The notes under the pieces were generated by a model, which saw only the letters and a list, made by a program, of their open reading frames with translations, was not told where the DNA came from and made no database searches. From Treponema sp. (GTDB taxonomy: Bacteria; Spirochaetota; Spirochaetia; Treponematales; Treponemataceae): a DNA stretch of 64,000 bases. Location of the stretch: contig JAEDGP010000001.1 in assembly GCA_016297405.1 (NCBI GenBank), positions 28,849 through 92,848 on the forward strand, read 5' to 3'. How positions within the stretch are numbered: the stretch's first letter is position 1; each line of letters starts with the position of its first letter. Below, in pieces: positions 53,701 to 61,018 of this stretch. The position numbers were made by a program, and so were the translations under genes.

Positions 53701-54408
53701 TTATTTCAATACGCCACCAAAACGTCTGGTTCGTTTTTGAAAACTCTCGATTTGTTCCAAAAACTCAACAGCAGTATAGTCAGGCCATAAAGTTTCTGTA
53801 AAAAACAACTCTGCATAAGCAGCATGCCACAAAAGGAAATTGCTTAATCTAAACTCGCCCCCCGTCCTGATAAGCATATCTACATCTGGTAATTCTGTTA
53901 CGTCAAATTTTTTTGAAACATAAGATTCATTCACTAGCTCAGGAAGAGTTTTTTCAGCAAGCATCTTCTTTATGCTACGAACAATTTCGTCTCTGCCACC
54001 ATAATTAATGGCTAAAACAACAGTTAAACCGTCAAAGTCATTTGTCTGTTCAACGACGCTCAAAATCTCCTGTTGAACATCACCTGGTAATCCAGACAAA
54101 TCACCAATGTGTTTAACCCGAATATGATTCTTCTTGTAGAATTCTAACTCTGCACGTAAATGGTATTTGATCAAGCCCATCAAATATCCCACTTCTTCTT
54201 GAGCTCTTTTCCAATTTTCAGTTGAAAAAGTATACAATGTAACATACTTTATTCCAAGTTCACTGGCCGCTTTTACAATATTTTTTGCAACCTTTAACCC
54301 TTCTTTATGTCCATTTGTACGAGGTAGATTTTGATTTTTGGCCCATCGACCATTACCGTCCATGATGATTCCAACATGAACGGGTAGTGCAGAGTTGTTA
54401 TTTGGCAT
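53701..54408 (-). CDS. uppS: Undecaprenyl diphosphate synthase (isoprenyl transferase)
   Basis: The protein has 235 residues. It has the cis-prenyltransferase start HVGIIMDGNGRWAKNQNLPR with the catalytic Asp, YTFSTENWKR, and the later IRTGGEFRLSNFLLWHAAYAE. It makes the C55 lipid carrier for peptidoglycan and for the lipid-linked glycans of this island. It overlaps the frr stop by one base with a GGAAGG site. Confidence 0.96.
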   Translation of the reverse strand: MPNNNSALPVHVGIIMDGNGRWAKNQNLPRTNGHKEGLKVAKNIVKAASELGIKYVTLYTFSTENWKRAQEEVGYLMGLIKYHLRAELEFYKKNHIRVKHIGDLSGLPGDVQQEILSVVEQTNDFDGLTVVLAINYGGRDEIVRSIKKMLAEKTLPELVNESYVSKKFDVTELPDVDMLIRTGGEFRLSNFLLWHAAYAELFFTETLWPDYTAVEFLEQIESFQKRTRRFGGVLK

Positions 54409-54953
54409 TAACCTTCCATTATTTCCTTTTCTTTTGCTTCACAGACTTTATTGATTTCTGCAATAAAACTGTCAGTGAGTTTCTGAAGCTTATCTTCTTC
54501 AGTTTTCAATCCATCTTCTGTAAGCTCTCCAGCTTTCTGCTGCTTCTTAAGCTCATCATTTCCATCACGGCGAATGTTACGAATTGAAGTTCTGGAATTT
54601 TCTGCAATTCCTTTAATCTGTTTTACAAGTTCCTTTCTACGTTCAGCGGTAAGAGGAGGAATTGAAATACGAATTACTTTTCCATCATTTGAAGGATTTA
54701 ACCCAAGGTCAGAAGCCTGAATTGCCTTTTCGATTTCACTGATAAAAGTCTTGTCGAAAGGCTGAATAACGATTGTGCGGGCTTCTGGAACTGAAATTGA
54801 AGCTACCTGATTAAGTGGAGATTTTGCTCCGTAATAATCAACACGAATTTTGTCAAAAATTGCCGCAGACGCACGGCCTGTGCGTATAGCATTAAAGGAA
54901 TCTTTCAATGCAGCAATTGTTTTTTCCATTCTAACTTCACTTGATTCTGCCAT
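54408..54953 (-). CDS. frr: Ribosome recycling factor
   Basis: The protein has 181 residues. It shows the start of the three-helix bundle (SFNAIRTGRASAAIFDKIRV), YYGAKSPLNQVASISVPEART and the C-terminal RRKELVKQIKGIAENSR then IRNIRRDGND. It splits the post-termination ribosome with EF-G. It is the first gene after the terminator that follows tsf, with a GGAG site. Confidence 0.97.
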   Translation of the reverse strand: MAESSEVRMEKTIAALKDSFNAIRTGRASAAIFDKIRVDYYGAKSPLNQVASISVPEARTIVIQPFDKTFISEIEKAIQASDLGLNPSNDGKVIRISIPPLTAERRKELVKQIKGIAENSRTSIRNIRRDGNDELKKQQKAGELTEDGLKTEEDKLQKLTDSFIAEINKVCEAKEKEIMEG

Positions 54954-54972
54954 TTTTAATCTCCACTGTTAA

Positions 54973-55014
54973 CGATAAAAAAACGGCTGGACATGCCAAG
55001 CCGTTTTTTTATCG
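54973..55014 (-). terminator. Terminator between tsf and frr
   Basis: A perfect 15-bp inverted repeat (54973-54987 with 55000-55014) includes an ACGGC core flanked by seven A and seven T residues. Read leftward it is a classical intrinsic terminator after tsf. Read-through would feed frr. Confidence 0.8.
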
Positions 55015-55020
55015 ATTTAT

Positions 55021-55854
55021 TTACTTTCCAAGAACGTAAAGAATTACATTGTCAAAAGACAATGTTGCATTGCAAGCTTTTCCAGCTTCTGCAAGGGCCT
55101 GTGTAACAGTAATCTTTTCGTTATCAAGATATCCCTGTTCCATAAAACAGTTTGAAGCAACAAGCTTAGAGATTTTTCCCTTAAGAATGCCTTCCTTAAC
55201 GTTTTCTGGTTTCTTAGCCATTGCTGGATCTTCTGCCATCTGAGCCTTGAAAATTTCAGTCTGTTCATCAATGTAAGACTGTGGAACCTGATCCTTTGAA
55301 ACATAATCAGGTTTGAATGATGCAAGGTGAAGACAGCAGACATGTGCAAATTCCTTTACAGAATCTGCTTCAGAGCCTTTTACAACAACCAATGCACCAA
55401 TCTTCTTGTCATGATGTACATAAGTTGAAGCAACTGAACCAGCAGGAACTTCAACATAGACAGCACGTTTAACAGACATGTTTTCGCGGAACTTAACGAG
55501 AATAGTTTCAATAAGTGCTACATGTTCTGGAAGAACTCCAGAAGCCTTCTTTTCAAGAGTAACTTCAGCAGCTTTTTCAGCAACTGCGATAAAGTCTTCG
55601 TTATTAGCTACGAAGTCTGTTTCACACAATACTTCAACCATGGCGATACGGTTTCCATCCTGCTTTACGACTATACGTCCTTCAGCAGCTGTGCGGTCGG
55701 TACGTTTAGCCATAGCAGCAAGTCCCTTTTCTTTAAGGAGCTTTTCAGCAGCTGCCAAGTCACCATTAGATTCTACGAGAGCTTTCTTACAATCAGAAAG
55801 ACCGGCACCTGTTGAGTCACGGAGTGCTTTTACGTCTGATGCTTTAATATCCAT
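55021..55854 (-). CDS. tsf: Elongation factor Ts
   Basis: The protein has 277 residues. The N-terminal UBA-like part has VKALRDSTGAGLSDCKKAL and the exchange-factor core has VEVLCETDFVANNEDF with the Asp-Phe pair that reaches into EF-Tu. It recycles EF-Tu-GDP. It lies 42 bases after rpsB with an AAGGAAA site, and ends at a strong terminator. Confidence 0.97.
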   Translation of the reverse strand: MDIKASDVKALRDSTGAGLSDCKKALVESNGDLAAAEKLLKEKGLAAMAKRTDRTAAEGRIVVKQDGNRIAMVEVLCETDFVANNEDFIAVAEKAAEVTLEKKASGVLPEHVALIETILVKFRENMSVKRAVYVEVPAGSVASTYVHHDKKIGALVVVKGSEADSVKEFAHVCCLHLASFKPDYVSKDQVPQSYIDEQTEIFKAQMAEDPAMAKKPENVKEGILKGKISKLVASNCFMEQGYLDNEKITVTQALAEAGKACNATLSFDNVILYVLGK

Positions 55855-55896
55855 TTTATTTTCCTTTGAAAGGGCAGGCGAATACCTGCCAAAAAA

Positions 55897-56763
55897 TTAT
55901 TTATAAAGTTTATCTTCGTCTACGAGGCTATCTTTTTCATCAGATTCAACATCATCGCTCTTTGCTTCTGTTGGCTGATAGTTAGAATAGTCAGAGATTT
56001 CTACATCTTCATTCTTGTTAGTTGCATCTGTAACGATACCTTCTTCATCAGAATCAAGGTTTTCAAGAATCTTAAGACCATTTTCGTTATCAGATTCAAT
56101 AACTGCATTTGCAATGATTGAAGTGAACAAAGAAATAGCACGAATTGCATCGTCATTTCCAGGAATAGGGTAGTCAATACCTTCTGGATTACAGTTTGTA
56201 TCTACTACAGCGATGATAGGAATACCCATGCGGCGTGCTTCAGCAACTGCAATCTGTTCTTTATGTGTATCGATGATGAAAACTGCTCCTGGAAGCTCTT
56301 TCATTTCTTTGATACCACCAAGGTTCTTTTCAAGCTTAGCTTTTTCCTTCTGAAGAGAAGAAACTTCTTTCTTTGTGATGTTATTGAATGTTCCGTCAAC
56401 TTCCATCTTTTCGATTTTCTTAAGACGAAGCAATGACTTCTTGATTGTAGTAAAATTAGTGAGCATACCGCCAAGCCAGCGGTTGTTTACGTAGAACATA
56501 CCGCATCTTTCAGCTTCCTTCTGGATAGCCTGCTGAGCCTGTTTTTTTGTACCTACAAAAAGAACAGTTTTGCCTGATGCAGTAATTTTTCGAACAGCTT
56601 CGTAGCTGTCTTTGATTGCAGCGATTGTTTTCTGCAAATCGATGATGTGGATACCATTGCGTTCTGCGAAGATATACTTCTTCATACGTGGATCCCAACG
56701 TTTTACCTGATGACCAAAGTGTACACCTGATTCAAGCAGGTTCTTCATGGTTACAACTGCCAT
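55897..56763 (-). CDS. rpsB: 30S ribosomal protein S2
   Basis: The protein has 288 residues from the ATG at 56763, which has AGGAGA upstream; the longer frame to 56871 lacks S2 sequence in its first 36 residues. It has [20 protein letters not shown] and the nucleotide-like FVGTKKQAQ and [11 protein letters not shown] segments. The last 60 or so residues form an acidic, low-complexity extension ([16 protein letters not shown]) not found in most S2 proteins. Function of the tail is unknown. Confidence 0.96.
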   Translation of the reverse strand: MAVVTMKNLLESGVHFGHQVKRWDPRMKKYIFAERNGIHIIDLQKTIAAIKDSYEAVRKITASGKTVLFVGTKKQAQQAIQKEAERCGMFYVNNRWLGGMLTNFTTIKKSLLRLKKIEKMEVDGTFNNITKKEVSSLQKEKAKLEKNLGGIKEMKELPGAVFIIDTHKEQIAVAEARRMGIPIIAVVDTNCNPEGIDYPIPGNDDAIRAISLFTSIIANAVIESDNENGLKILENLDSDEEGIVTDATNKNEDVEISDYSNYQPTEAKSDDVESDEKDSLVDEDKLYK

Positions 56764-56779
56764 GATTTTCTCCTTCACT

Positions 56780-56797
56780 GGTAAGTAAAAACTTACC
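56780..56797 (-). promoter_or_regulatory. Hairpin in the rpsB leader
   Basis: GGTAAGT (56780-56786) and ACTTACC (56791-56797) form a 7-bp perfect stem with a 4-base loop just upstream of the rpsB ribosome-binding site. It could be a target for autoregulation by S2. Confidence 0.35.
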
Positions 56798-56867
56798 CCG
56801 TACTCTGTTACTCGATACAAACCAAAGGTTTGAACGGAATTTTTTTTTGAACGACACAAAAGGTCGA

Positions 56868-57470
56868 TCAATCATCAAAACCAGTCAAAATTGAATAGTC
56901 TTGCTCTTTTAAAATATCATAAAGCTCTTTTATTGGCAACCCCGCGACACAACTTTGAGAACCTTCAATCTTCGTTATAAAGCAGGATGCAAGGCTTTGT
57001 ATTCTGTATCCACCAGCGGCACCATGCCATTCACCAGTATCAAGGTACCATTTAATTTCTTCGTCAGTCATAGGCGAAAAATGAACAACGGTTTTTGCAA
57101 CTTTTGATGTGGAAGTCCTCTTTCTGCCATTATATAAAACAACAGCTGTATAAACGTTATGGGAAGATCCCTGAAAATCTCTAAGAAATTCCTCAGCCTG
57201 AATCTGATCCTGAGGTTTTCCATAAACCTTTCCATCTTTTTCTACAATGGTATCTGCACCAAGAACCCATGCAATCTCCTGCTGGGGAGGAAGAGAATGA
57301 ACAACTGAAAGAACCTTTTCTCTTGCAAGCAATTCAGGCACGTCCATCGGCTCAATCGCTGCAGTTAGAGTCTCATCCACGTTAGGCATAATTACCTGAA
57401 AGGGAATATCCAGCATCTTTAAGATGTCCTGTCTGCGGGGAGATGAAGAAGCAAGTATTATAGGTTCCAT
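56868..57470 (-). CDS. maf: Maf-family nucleotide pyrophosphatase
   Basis: The protein has 200 residues. It has the family start [39 protein letters not shown] and AAGGYRIQ. Maf proteins hydrolyse non-canonical or modified nucleoside triphosphates. An AAAGGA site precedes the ATG. It lies 104 bases before rpsB in the same direction and is divergent from the tRNA gene. Confidence 0.93.
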   Translation of the reverse strand: MEPIILASSSPRRQDILKMLDIPFQVIMPNVDETLTAAIEPMDVPELLAREKVLSVVHSLPPQQEIAWVLGADTIVEKDGKVYGKPQDQIQAEEFLRDFQGSSHNVYTAVVLYNGRKRTSTSKVAKTVVHFSPMTDEEIKWYLDTGEWHGAAGGYRIQSLASCFITKIEGSQSCVAGLPIKELYDILKEQDYSILTGFDD

Positions 57471-57484
57471 AGATTATCCTTTGC

Positions 57485-57513
57485 TTGACATAAAATTTTA
57501 TTGTTATTAGATT
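57485..57513 (+). promoter_or_regulatory. Promoter of tRNA-Arg
   Basis: A consensus TTGACA (57485-57490), 17 bases and TAGATT (57508-57513) lie 11 bases before the mature tRNA end. Confidence 0.75.
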
Positions 57514-57524
57514 AACTTATGAAC

Positions 57525-57598
57525 GAGAGATTAGCTCATTTGGATAGAGCGTCGGCCTCCGGAGCCGAAGGCGGTGGGTTCGAATCCCGTATCTCTCA
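57525..57598 (+). tRNA. tRNA-Arg(CCG)
   Basis: A complete cloverleaf can be drawn. The acceptor stem GAGAGAT pairs with ATCTCTC and the discriminator is A. The D arm has GCTC and GAGC. The anticodon stem is TCGGC/GCCGA with loop CTCCGGA and anticodon CCG. The T arm GTGGG-TTCGAAT-CCCGT closes with one G-T pair. The 3' CCA is not encoded. It would read CGG arginine codons. Confidence 0.93.
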
Positions 57599-57602
57599 AA
57601 AA

Positions 57603-57629
57603 AAAAGCTGCCTTTGGGCAGCTTTTTTT
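57603..57629 (+). terminator. Intrinsic terminator of tRNA-Arg
   Basis: AGCTGCC and GGCAGCT form a 7-bp stem around TTTG, followed by a run of seven T residues. Confidence 0.85.
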
Positions 57630-57631
57630 CA

Positions 57632-57703
57632 TTGAGGGTTTATTACAAAACCCTCAAAACGGCGAAGTCAAGGCTTTAAGCGTGAGCGTGCCTTGACTCG
57701 ACG
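57632..57703 (-). repeat. Dispersed palindromic repeat, copy 2 (inverted)
   Basis: This element is the reverse complement of 48563-48633 with only a few differences. It has the same two stems: TTGAGGGTTT/AAACCCTCAA (57632-57641 and 57648-57657) and AGTCAAGGC/GCCTTGACT (57666-57674 and 57690-57698). It lies between the tRNA terminator and the 3' end of the secreted repeat-protein gene. Confidence 0.8.
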
Positions 57704-57706
57704 TAT

Positions 57707-58462
57707 TTATTTAGCACTACCATTATTTTTACTTGATCCTGAAGAAGGCGAATCAGAAAGAGTCTTCATAAGTTTGAAAGCTTTTGTCCTAACTGGAGTT
57801 ACATAATGATAATCGGCTGCAATTTTTGAAACAGAATCGATGATTATTTTTTTATTTGAAGTTGTTTCTGCAAGCTTTTCATATGCATCCAGAACCTCAA
57901 ATGCCAGGGAACTGGTAGGATTCAGAATCTGATTTCTTCTATTTGCGAATGAAATTGCATCTACGACTTCATCATTTTTGTTTATACCAATTTCACCAAG
58001 GGAATTTACTGCTGCTGCAATAACCATAGGTTCGTTTTCAGCAAGAGCAACAGAAACAAGATAGTTCTTGGACTCTTCTGTTTTTACCTTACCCAAAAGA
58101 AGACATGCCCTTCTGCGGATATCAGGAAAATTGTTTACCAGGCGTCCATTTGTTCTGGCCTGTGTATTGATACCTTCACCAGCAAGCTGGTTAAGAGCCT
58201 GCATTACTTCCGGAGAAGTGTTGCCTCCGTCTACAGCACTTTCAAGAAACTGCATGGCAACAAGCTTGTTATCGTACTCATCAGACTGTGCAAGGCTTAA
58301 AATAACAACACCGTCAACATCACTAAGATATTCATCTTCAACGCTGCTTTCTGCCTTTGTTGCAGAAGAACTTTTTCTCTGAACTGTCTGTTCCTGAGCA
58401 AAAACCATAGAGCACACAAACAAAGACCCTGCTACAAGAACCGCCTTTTTGTTTAATTTCAT
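57707..58462 (-). CDS. Secreted HEAT-repeat-like protein
   Basis: The protein has 251 residues with a signal peptide (KLNKKAVLVAGSLFVCSMVFA). The mature part is a series of short helical repeats (RRACLLLGKVKTEESKNYL, then VIAAAVNSLGEIGINKNDE), like HEAT or Armadillo repeats, and ends in a Ser/Gly-rich tail. Such solenoids bind other proteins. No enzymatic residues are apparent. It has a GGAGG site and its own promoter. Function unknown. Confidence 0.7.
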   Translation of the reverse strand: MKLNKKAVLVAGSLFVCSMVFAQEQTVQRKSSSATKAESSVEDEYLSDVDGVVILSLAQSDEYDNKLVAMQFLESAVDGGNTSPEVMQALNQLAGEGINTQARTNGRLVNNFPDIRRRACLLLGKVKTEESKNYLVSVALAENEPMVIAAAVNSLGEIGINKNDEVVDAISFANRRNQILNPTSSLAFEVLDAYEKLAETTSNKKIIIDSVSKIAADYHYVTPVRTKAFKLMKTLSDSPSSGSSKNNGSAK

Positions 58463-58504
58463 TCGATTTCCTCCTGGGAATCATCCTTAAAATAGACGAA
58501 AAAA

Positions 58505-58533
58505 ATTATAAATCAACCATATAAAAAAATCAA
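58505..58533 (-). promoter_or_regulatory. Promoter of the HEAT-like protein gene
   Basis: TTGATT (58528-58533), 17 bases, TATAAT (58505-58510) on the minus strand. The -35 box overlaps the 3' end of the lipoprotein gene. Confidence 0.65.
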
Positions 58534-59072
58534 CTTTGAAGGGCAGGGATACGCACCAGCCATTTTCCGTCAATTTTTACAAAATGGTAATAGACCACAT
58601 CCTGCTCTTCACGAACCTGAACCGCCTTTACAACGTCACGGGAGATATATCGGATTTCACCGACTTTGCGTCCCTTACGCGAAGGCACAAAGACAAACCT
58701 GAAATAATCGCTGAGCGTCGAAAGTTTCTGATTCCTGTTTGGAAGTCGCTTTGAAGCCTTGTAAAGGTTTTCTGGACTTGACCAATAGTTCTTGGAATCT
58801 GGCTCAATATAGTTCAGCCAGGAATTATAGTCATATGTAGCCATAATATCGGACAATTCATCGATAATTTTTAGTATTTCTGATTTATCTGCACGGAATT
58901 CTTCTAAAGAAACCTGAACATCTAAAGTAGATCTTGCATATTCATCATCTTTTTCATGTTCCGCAGGCGAAGCATCCTGTTCGATATTGGAAACCTGATT
59001 ACTTGCACAGGAAGCAACCCCCAAAAGACAACAAGTAACAATAGCAATAACAGACTTTTCTATAATTTTCAT
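58530..59072 (-). CDS. Lipoprotein of unknown function
   Basis: The product has 180 residues from the ATG at 59072. The N-terminus [21 protein letters not shown] has a lipobox (VASC), so Cys22 should be acylated. The mature protein is a small alpha/beta domain ([56 protein letters not shown]) with the look of a periplasmic NTF2-like fold, though that is a guess. The promoter places the message start at or next to this ATG, which supports the start over the one at 59111. I do not recognise a characterised family. Confidence 0.72.
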   Translation of the reverse strand: MKIIEKSVIAIVTCCLLGVASCASNQVSNIEQDASPAEHEKDDEYARSTLDVQVSLEEFRADKSEILKIIDELSDIMATYDYNSWLNYIEPDSKNYWSSPENLYKASKRLPNRNQKLSTLSDYFRFVFVPSRKGRKVGEIRYISRDVVKAVQVREEQDVVYYHFVKIDGKWLVRIPALQS

Positions 59073-59078
59073 AGTTCT

Positions 59079-59107
59079 ATAATACATTGCTTGCGTCTTT
59101 TCGTCAA
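59079..59107 (-). promoter_or_regulatory. Promoter of the lipoprotein gene
   Basis: TTGACG (59102-59107), 17 bases, TATTAT (59079-59084) on the minus strand, then six bases to the ATG. A leaderless message is expected. Confidence 0.65.
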
Positions 59108-59126
59108 ACAAAGTAGATTAAAACAA

Positions 59127-59615
59127 ATGACAAAAGCAATATTTCCAGGATCCTTCGATCCGCCAACAAACGGACATCTGAACATTATCCAAAGAGCATC
59201 AAAGCTTTTCGATCACTTGGACGTGGTCATTGCAGTAAATGATGGTAAAAAATGCCTTTTCTCCCAGGAAGAAAGGCTTACCATGATGAATGAACTGATA
59301 AAAAACATACCAAACGTTTCTGTCAGCACATATTCAGGACTTATAGTAAACTATGCGAAGATGGCAGAAGCAAAAGTTCTCATAAGAGGAATCAGGAACA
59401 GCGTAGATTTTTCCTACGAATTTGACCTTTCATTGATGAACCACACATTGGATCCAGATATCGAAACACTGTTCATACCTACGGAACAAAAGTACCTGTT
59501 GTTAAAATCAAGCTCCATAAAGGAGCTTGCCAGGTTTGGAGGTGATGTTTCCACTATGGTTCCACCCATTGTCAACGTGGCATTGAAAAATAAATATCAA
59601 AATATCAAAAATTAA
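59127..59615 (+). CDS. coaD: Phosphopantetheine adenylyltransferase
   Basis: The protein has 162 residues from the ATG at 59127; the frame upstream is antisense to the lipoprotein gene. It has the nucleotidyltransferase motif [20 protein letters not shown] with intact T/HxGH (NGH), [15 protein letters not shown] and the C-terminal [18 protein letters not shown]. It makes dephospho-CoA. It stands upstream of rpmF and acpP. Confidence 0.96.
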   Translation: MTKAIFPGSFDPPTNGHLNIIQRASKLFDHLDVVIAVNDGKKCLFSQEERLTMMNELIKNIPNVSVSTYSGLIVNYAKMAEAKVLIRGIRNSVDFSYEFDLSLMNHTLDPDIETLFIPTEQKYLLLKSSSIKELARFGGDVSTMVPPIVNVALKNKYQNIKN

Positions 59616-59616
59616 T

Positions 59617-59677
59617 TTGACAATTTTCAGCAAACTGTTATACTTTATTGACAACCTGATTGGAACTGTTGTATTAT
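59617..59677 (+). promoter_or_regulatory. Two tandem promoters before rpmF-acpP
   Basis: The first has TTGACA (59617-59622), 16 bases, TATACT (59639-59644). The second has TTGACA (59648-59653), 18 bases, TATTAT (59672-59677). Both have a consensus -35, as expected for strongly expressed genes. Confidence 0.75.
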
Positions 59678-59725
59678 AAAACCACAGTAAATCAGATAAT
59701 ATCTTTTTTTAGTGAGGTTTCATAA

Positions 59726-59914
59726 ATGGCAGTACCTAGATCCAAAACATCTAAAGCCGTTACAAAGAGACGCCAGTCAATCAACATGCGTCTGGAAGCT
59801 CCACAGCTTGTTGAATGCAACAACTGCGGTAACCTTATCCAGTCACATCGTGTTTGCCCAAAGTGCGGTTTCTACCGCGGTCGTCAGGTAATCACACCTG
59901 AATCTAACGGTTAA
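59726..59914 (+). CDS. rpmF: 50S ribosomal protein L32
   Basis: The protein has 62 residues. It starts AVPRSKTSKAVTKRRQS and has a zinc ribbon with four cysteines (CNNCGN and CPKCGF). A GAGG site precedes the ATG. It is 17 bases upstream of acpP and shares its promoters. Confidence 0.96.
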   Translation: MAVPRSKTSKAVTKRRQSINMRLEAPQLVECNNCGNLIQSHRVCPKCGFYRGRQVITPESNG

Positions 59915-59931
59915 TAAAGGGGACTTAAAAA

Positions 59932-60165
59932 ATGGACGAATTGTTCGAAAAACTTAAGAAGATCATCGTAGAAAAGCTCGGTTCTGACCCAGCTAAAGTT
60001 ACAATGGAAGCAACATTCCGTGGTGATCTTGATGCAGACAGCCTTGACACTTATGAACTTGTTTATGCTGTTGAAGAAGAATTGGGAGTTTCTATTCCTG
60101 ATGAAAAGGCAAACGAATTTGAATCAGTTGGCGATGTATACAACTACATCAAATCTGCTCAGTAA
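59932..60165 (+). CDS. acpP: Acyl carrier protein
   Basis: The protein has 77 residues, acidic, with the phosphopantetheine attachment serine in LDADSLDTYELVYAVEEE. It carries acyl chains for fatty acid synthesis. It ends at a strong terminator. coaD, acpP and rnc are close neighbours here. Confidence 0.97.
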   Translation: MDELFEKLKKIIVEKLGSDPAKVTMEATFRGDLDADSLDTYELVYAVEEELGVSIPDEKANEFESVGDVYNYIKSAQ

Positions 60166-60180
60166 TTAGTTTTGTCTGGC

Positions 60181-60217
60181 AAAAAAAACACAAGTCTTTG
60201 ACTTGTGTTTTTTTTTA
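60181..60217 (+). terminator. Intrinsic terminator after acpP
   Basis: ACACAAGTC (60188-60196) and GACTTGTGT (60200-60208) form a 9-bp stem with a TTT loop, extended by flanking A and T runs. Confidence 0.88.
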
Positions 60218-60238
60218 TTTAAAATTATATTCGTGAAT

Positions 60239-60961
60239 ATGATTATTGAAATTTCCCAACAAAGAAAAAGAAATCTCCAGGACTTCTGCAGAAATAGACA
60301 CATCCAGTTCGAAGATTTCCAGCTTCTTGATCTGGCTTTTCACCACAGATCCTATTCAAATGAGAACGCAAAACATAAGCATCTGAACAACGAACGTCTC
60401 GAATTCCTCGGGGACTCCGTACTTGGCCTTGCTACAGCAGGCTTTCTTTTTGAAGACATGAAAGACAGCCAGGAAGGGGATCTTGCAAAAATCAAAGCAG
60501 CTGTTGTTTCCGAAAAAGCACTCGCCCCAATCGCATTAAAGTTTGGAATTGACAAACTACTTGTTATGGGCAGAGGTGAAGAAATGAGCGGTGGCAGAAC
60601 AAAACCAGCTATTCTTGCAGACTGCATGGAAGCGATAATTGGTGCGTTGTATTTAGACAAGGGATTCGAGGCGGCTAAAAAATATGTACTTTCGTTTATC
60701 GTTCCTCAAATCAGATTAATTCAACAAAACGGTGGCAAAGACTACAAGACGCTTCTACAGGAACTTTATCAGAAAAAAAGCAAATCCACACCTGTCTACA
60801 GGACTGTATCAATTTCTGGACCCGACCATGACCAGACTTTTGAAGTGGAAGTGATTCTTGGAGAAATCACATACAACAGCGCAAAAGGCAAATCGAAGAA
60901 AGAAGCGGAACAGCTTGCCGCAAAAAAAGCACTTGAAAAGCTTACAGGTAAAGAATATTGA
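60239..60961 (+). CDS. rnc: Ribonuclease III
   Basis: The protein has 240 residues from the ATG at 60239; the frame to 60203 begins inside the acpP terminator. It has the catalytic signature NERLEFLGDSVLGLATA with metal-binding acidic residues, DCMEAIIGALYLDKG, and a C-terminal double-stranded RNA-binding domain (DYKTLLQELYQKK to KKEAEQLAAKKALEKL). It processes rRNA precursors and other duplex RNA. Confidence 0.96.
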   Translation: MIIEISQQRKRNLQDFCRNRHIQFEDFQLLDLAFHHRSYSNENAKHKHLNNERLEFLGDSVLGLATAGFLFEDMKDSQEGDLAKIKAAVVSEKALAPIALKFGIDKLLVMGRGEEMSGGRTKPAILADCMEAIIGALYLDKGFEAAKKYVLSFIVPQIRLIQQNGGKDYKTLLQELYQKKSKSTPVYRTVSISGPDHDQTFEVEVILGEITYNSAKGKSKKEAEQLAAKKALEKLTGKEY

Positions 60962-60984
60962 TTCATCCATAACTAAAAGTTGAT

Positions 60985-61013
60985 TTGTTATTAATACAAA
61001 GCTGTGATATAAT
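60985..61013 (+). promoter_or_regulatory. Promoter of the cyclase gene
   Basis: TTGTTA (60985-60990), 17 bases, TATAAT (61008-61013), then five bases to the ATG at 61019. Transcription should begin at the A or T of the start codon. Confidence 0.7.
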
Positions 61014-61018
61014 TAGAT

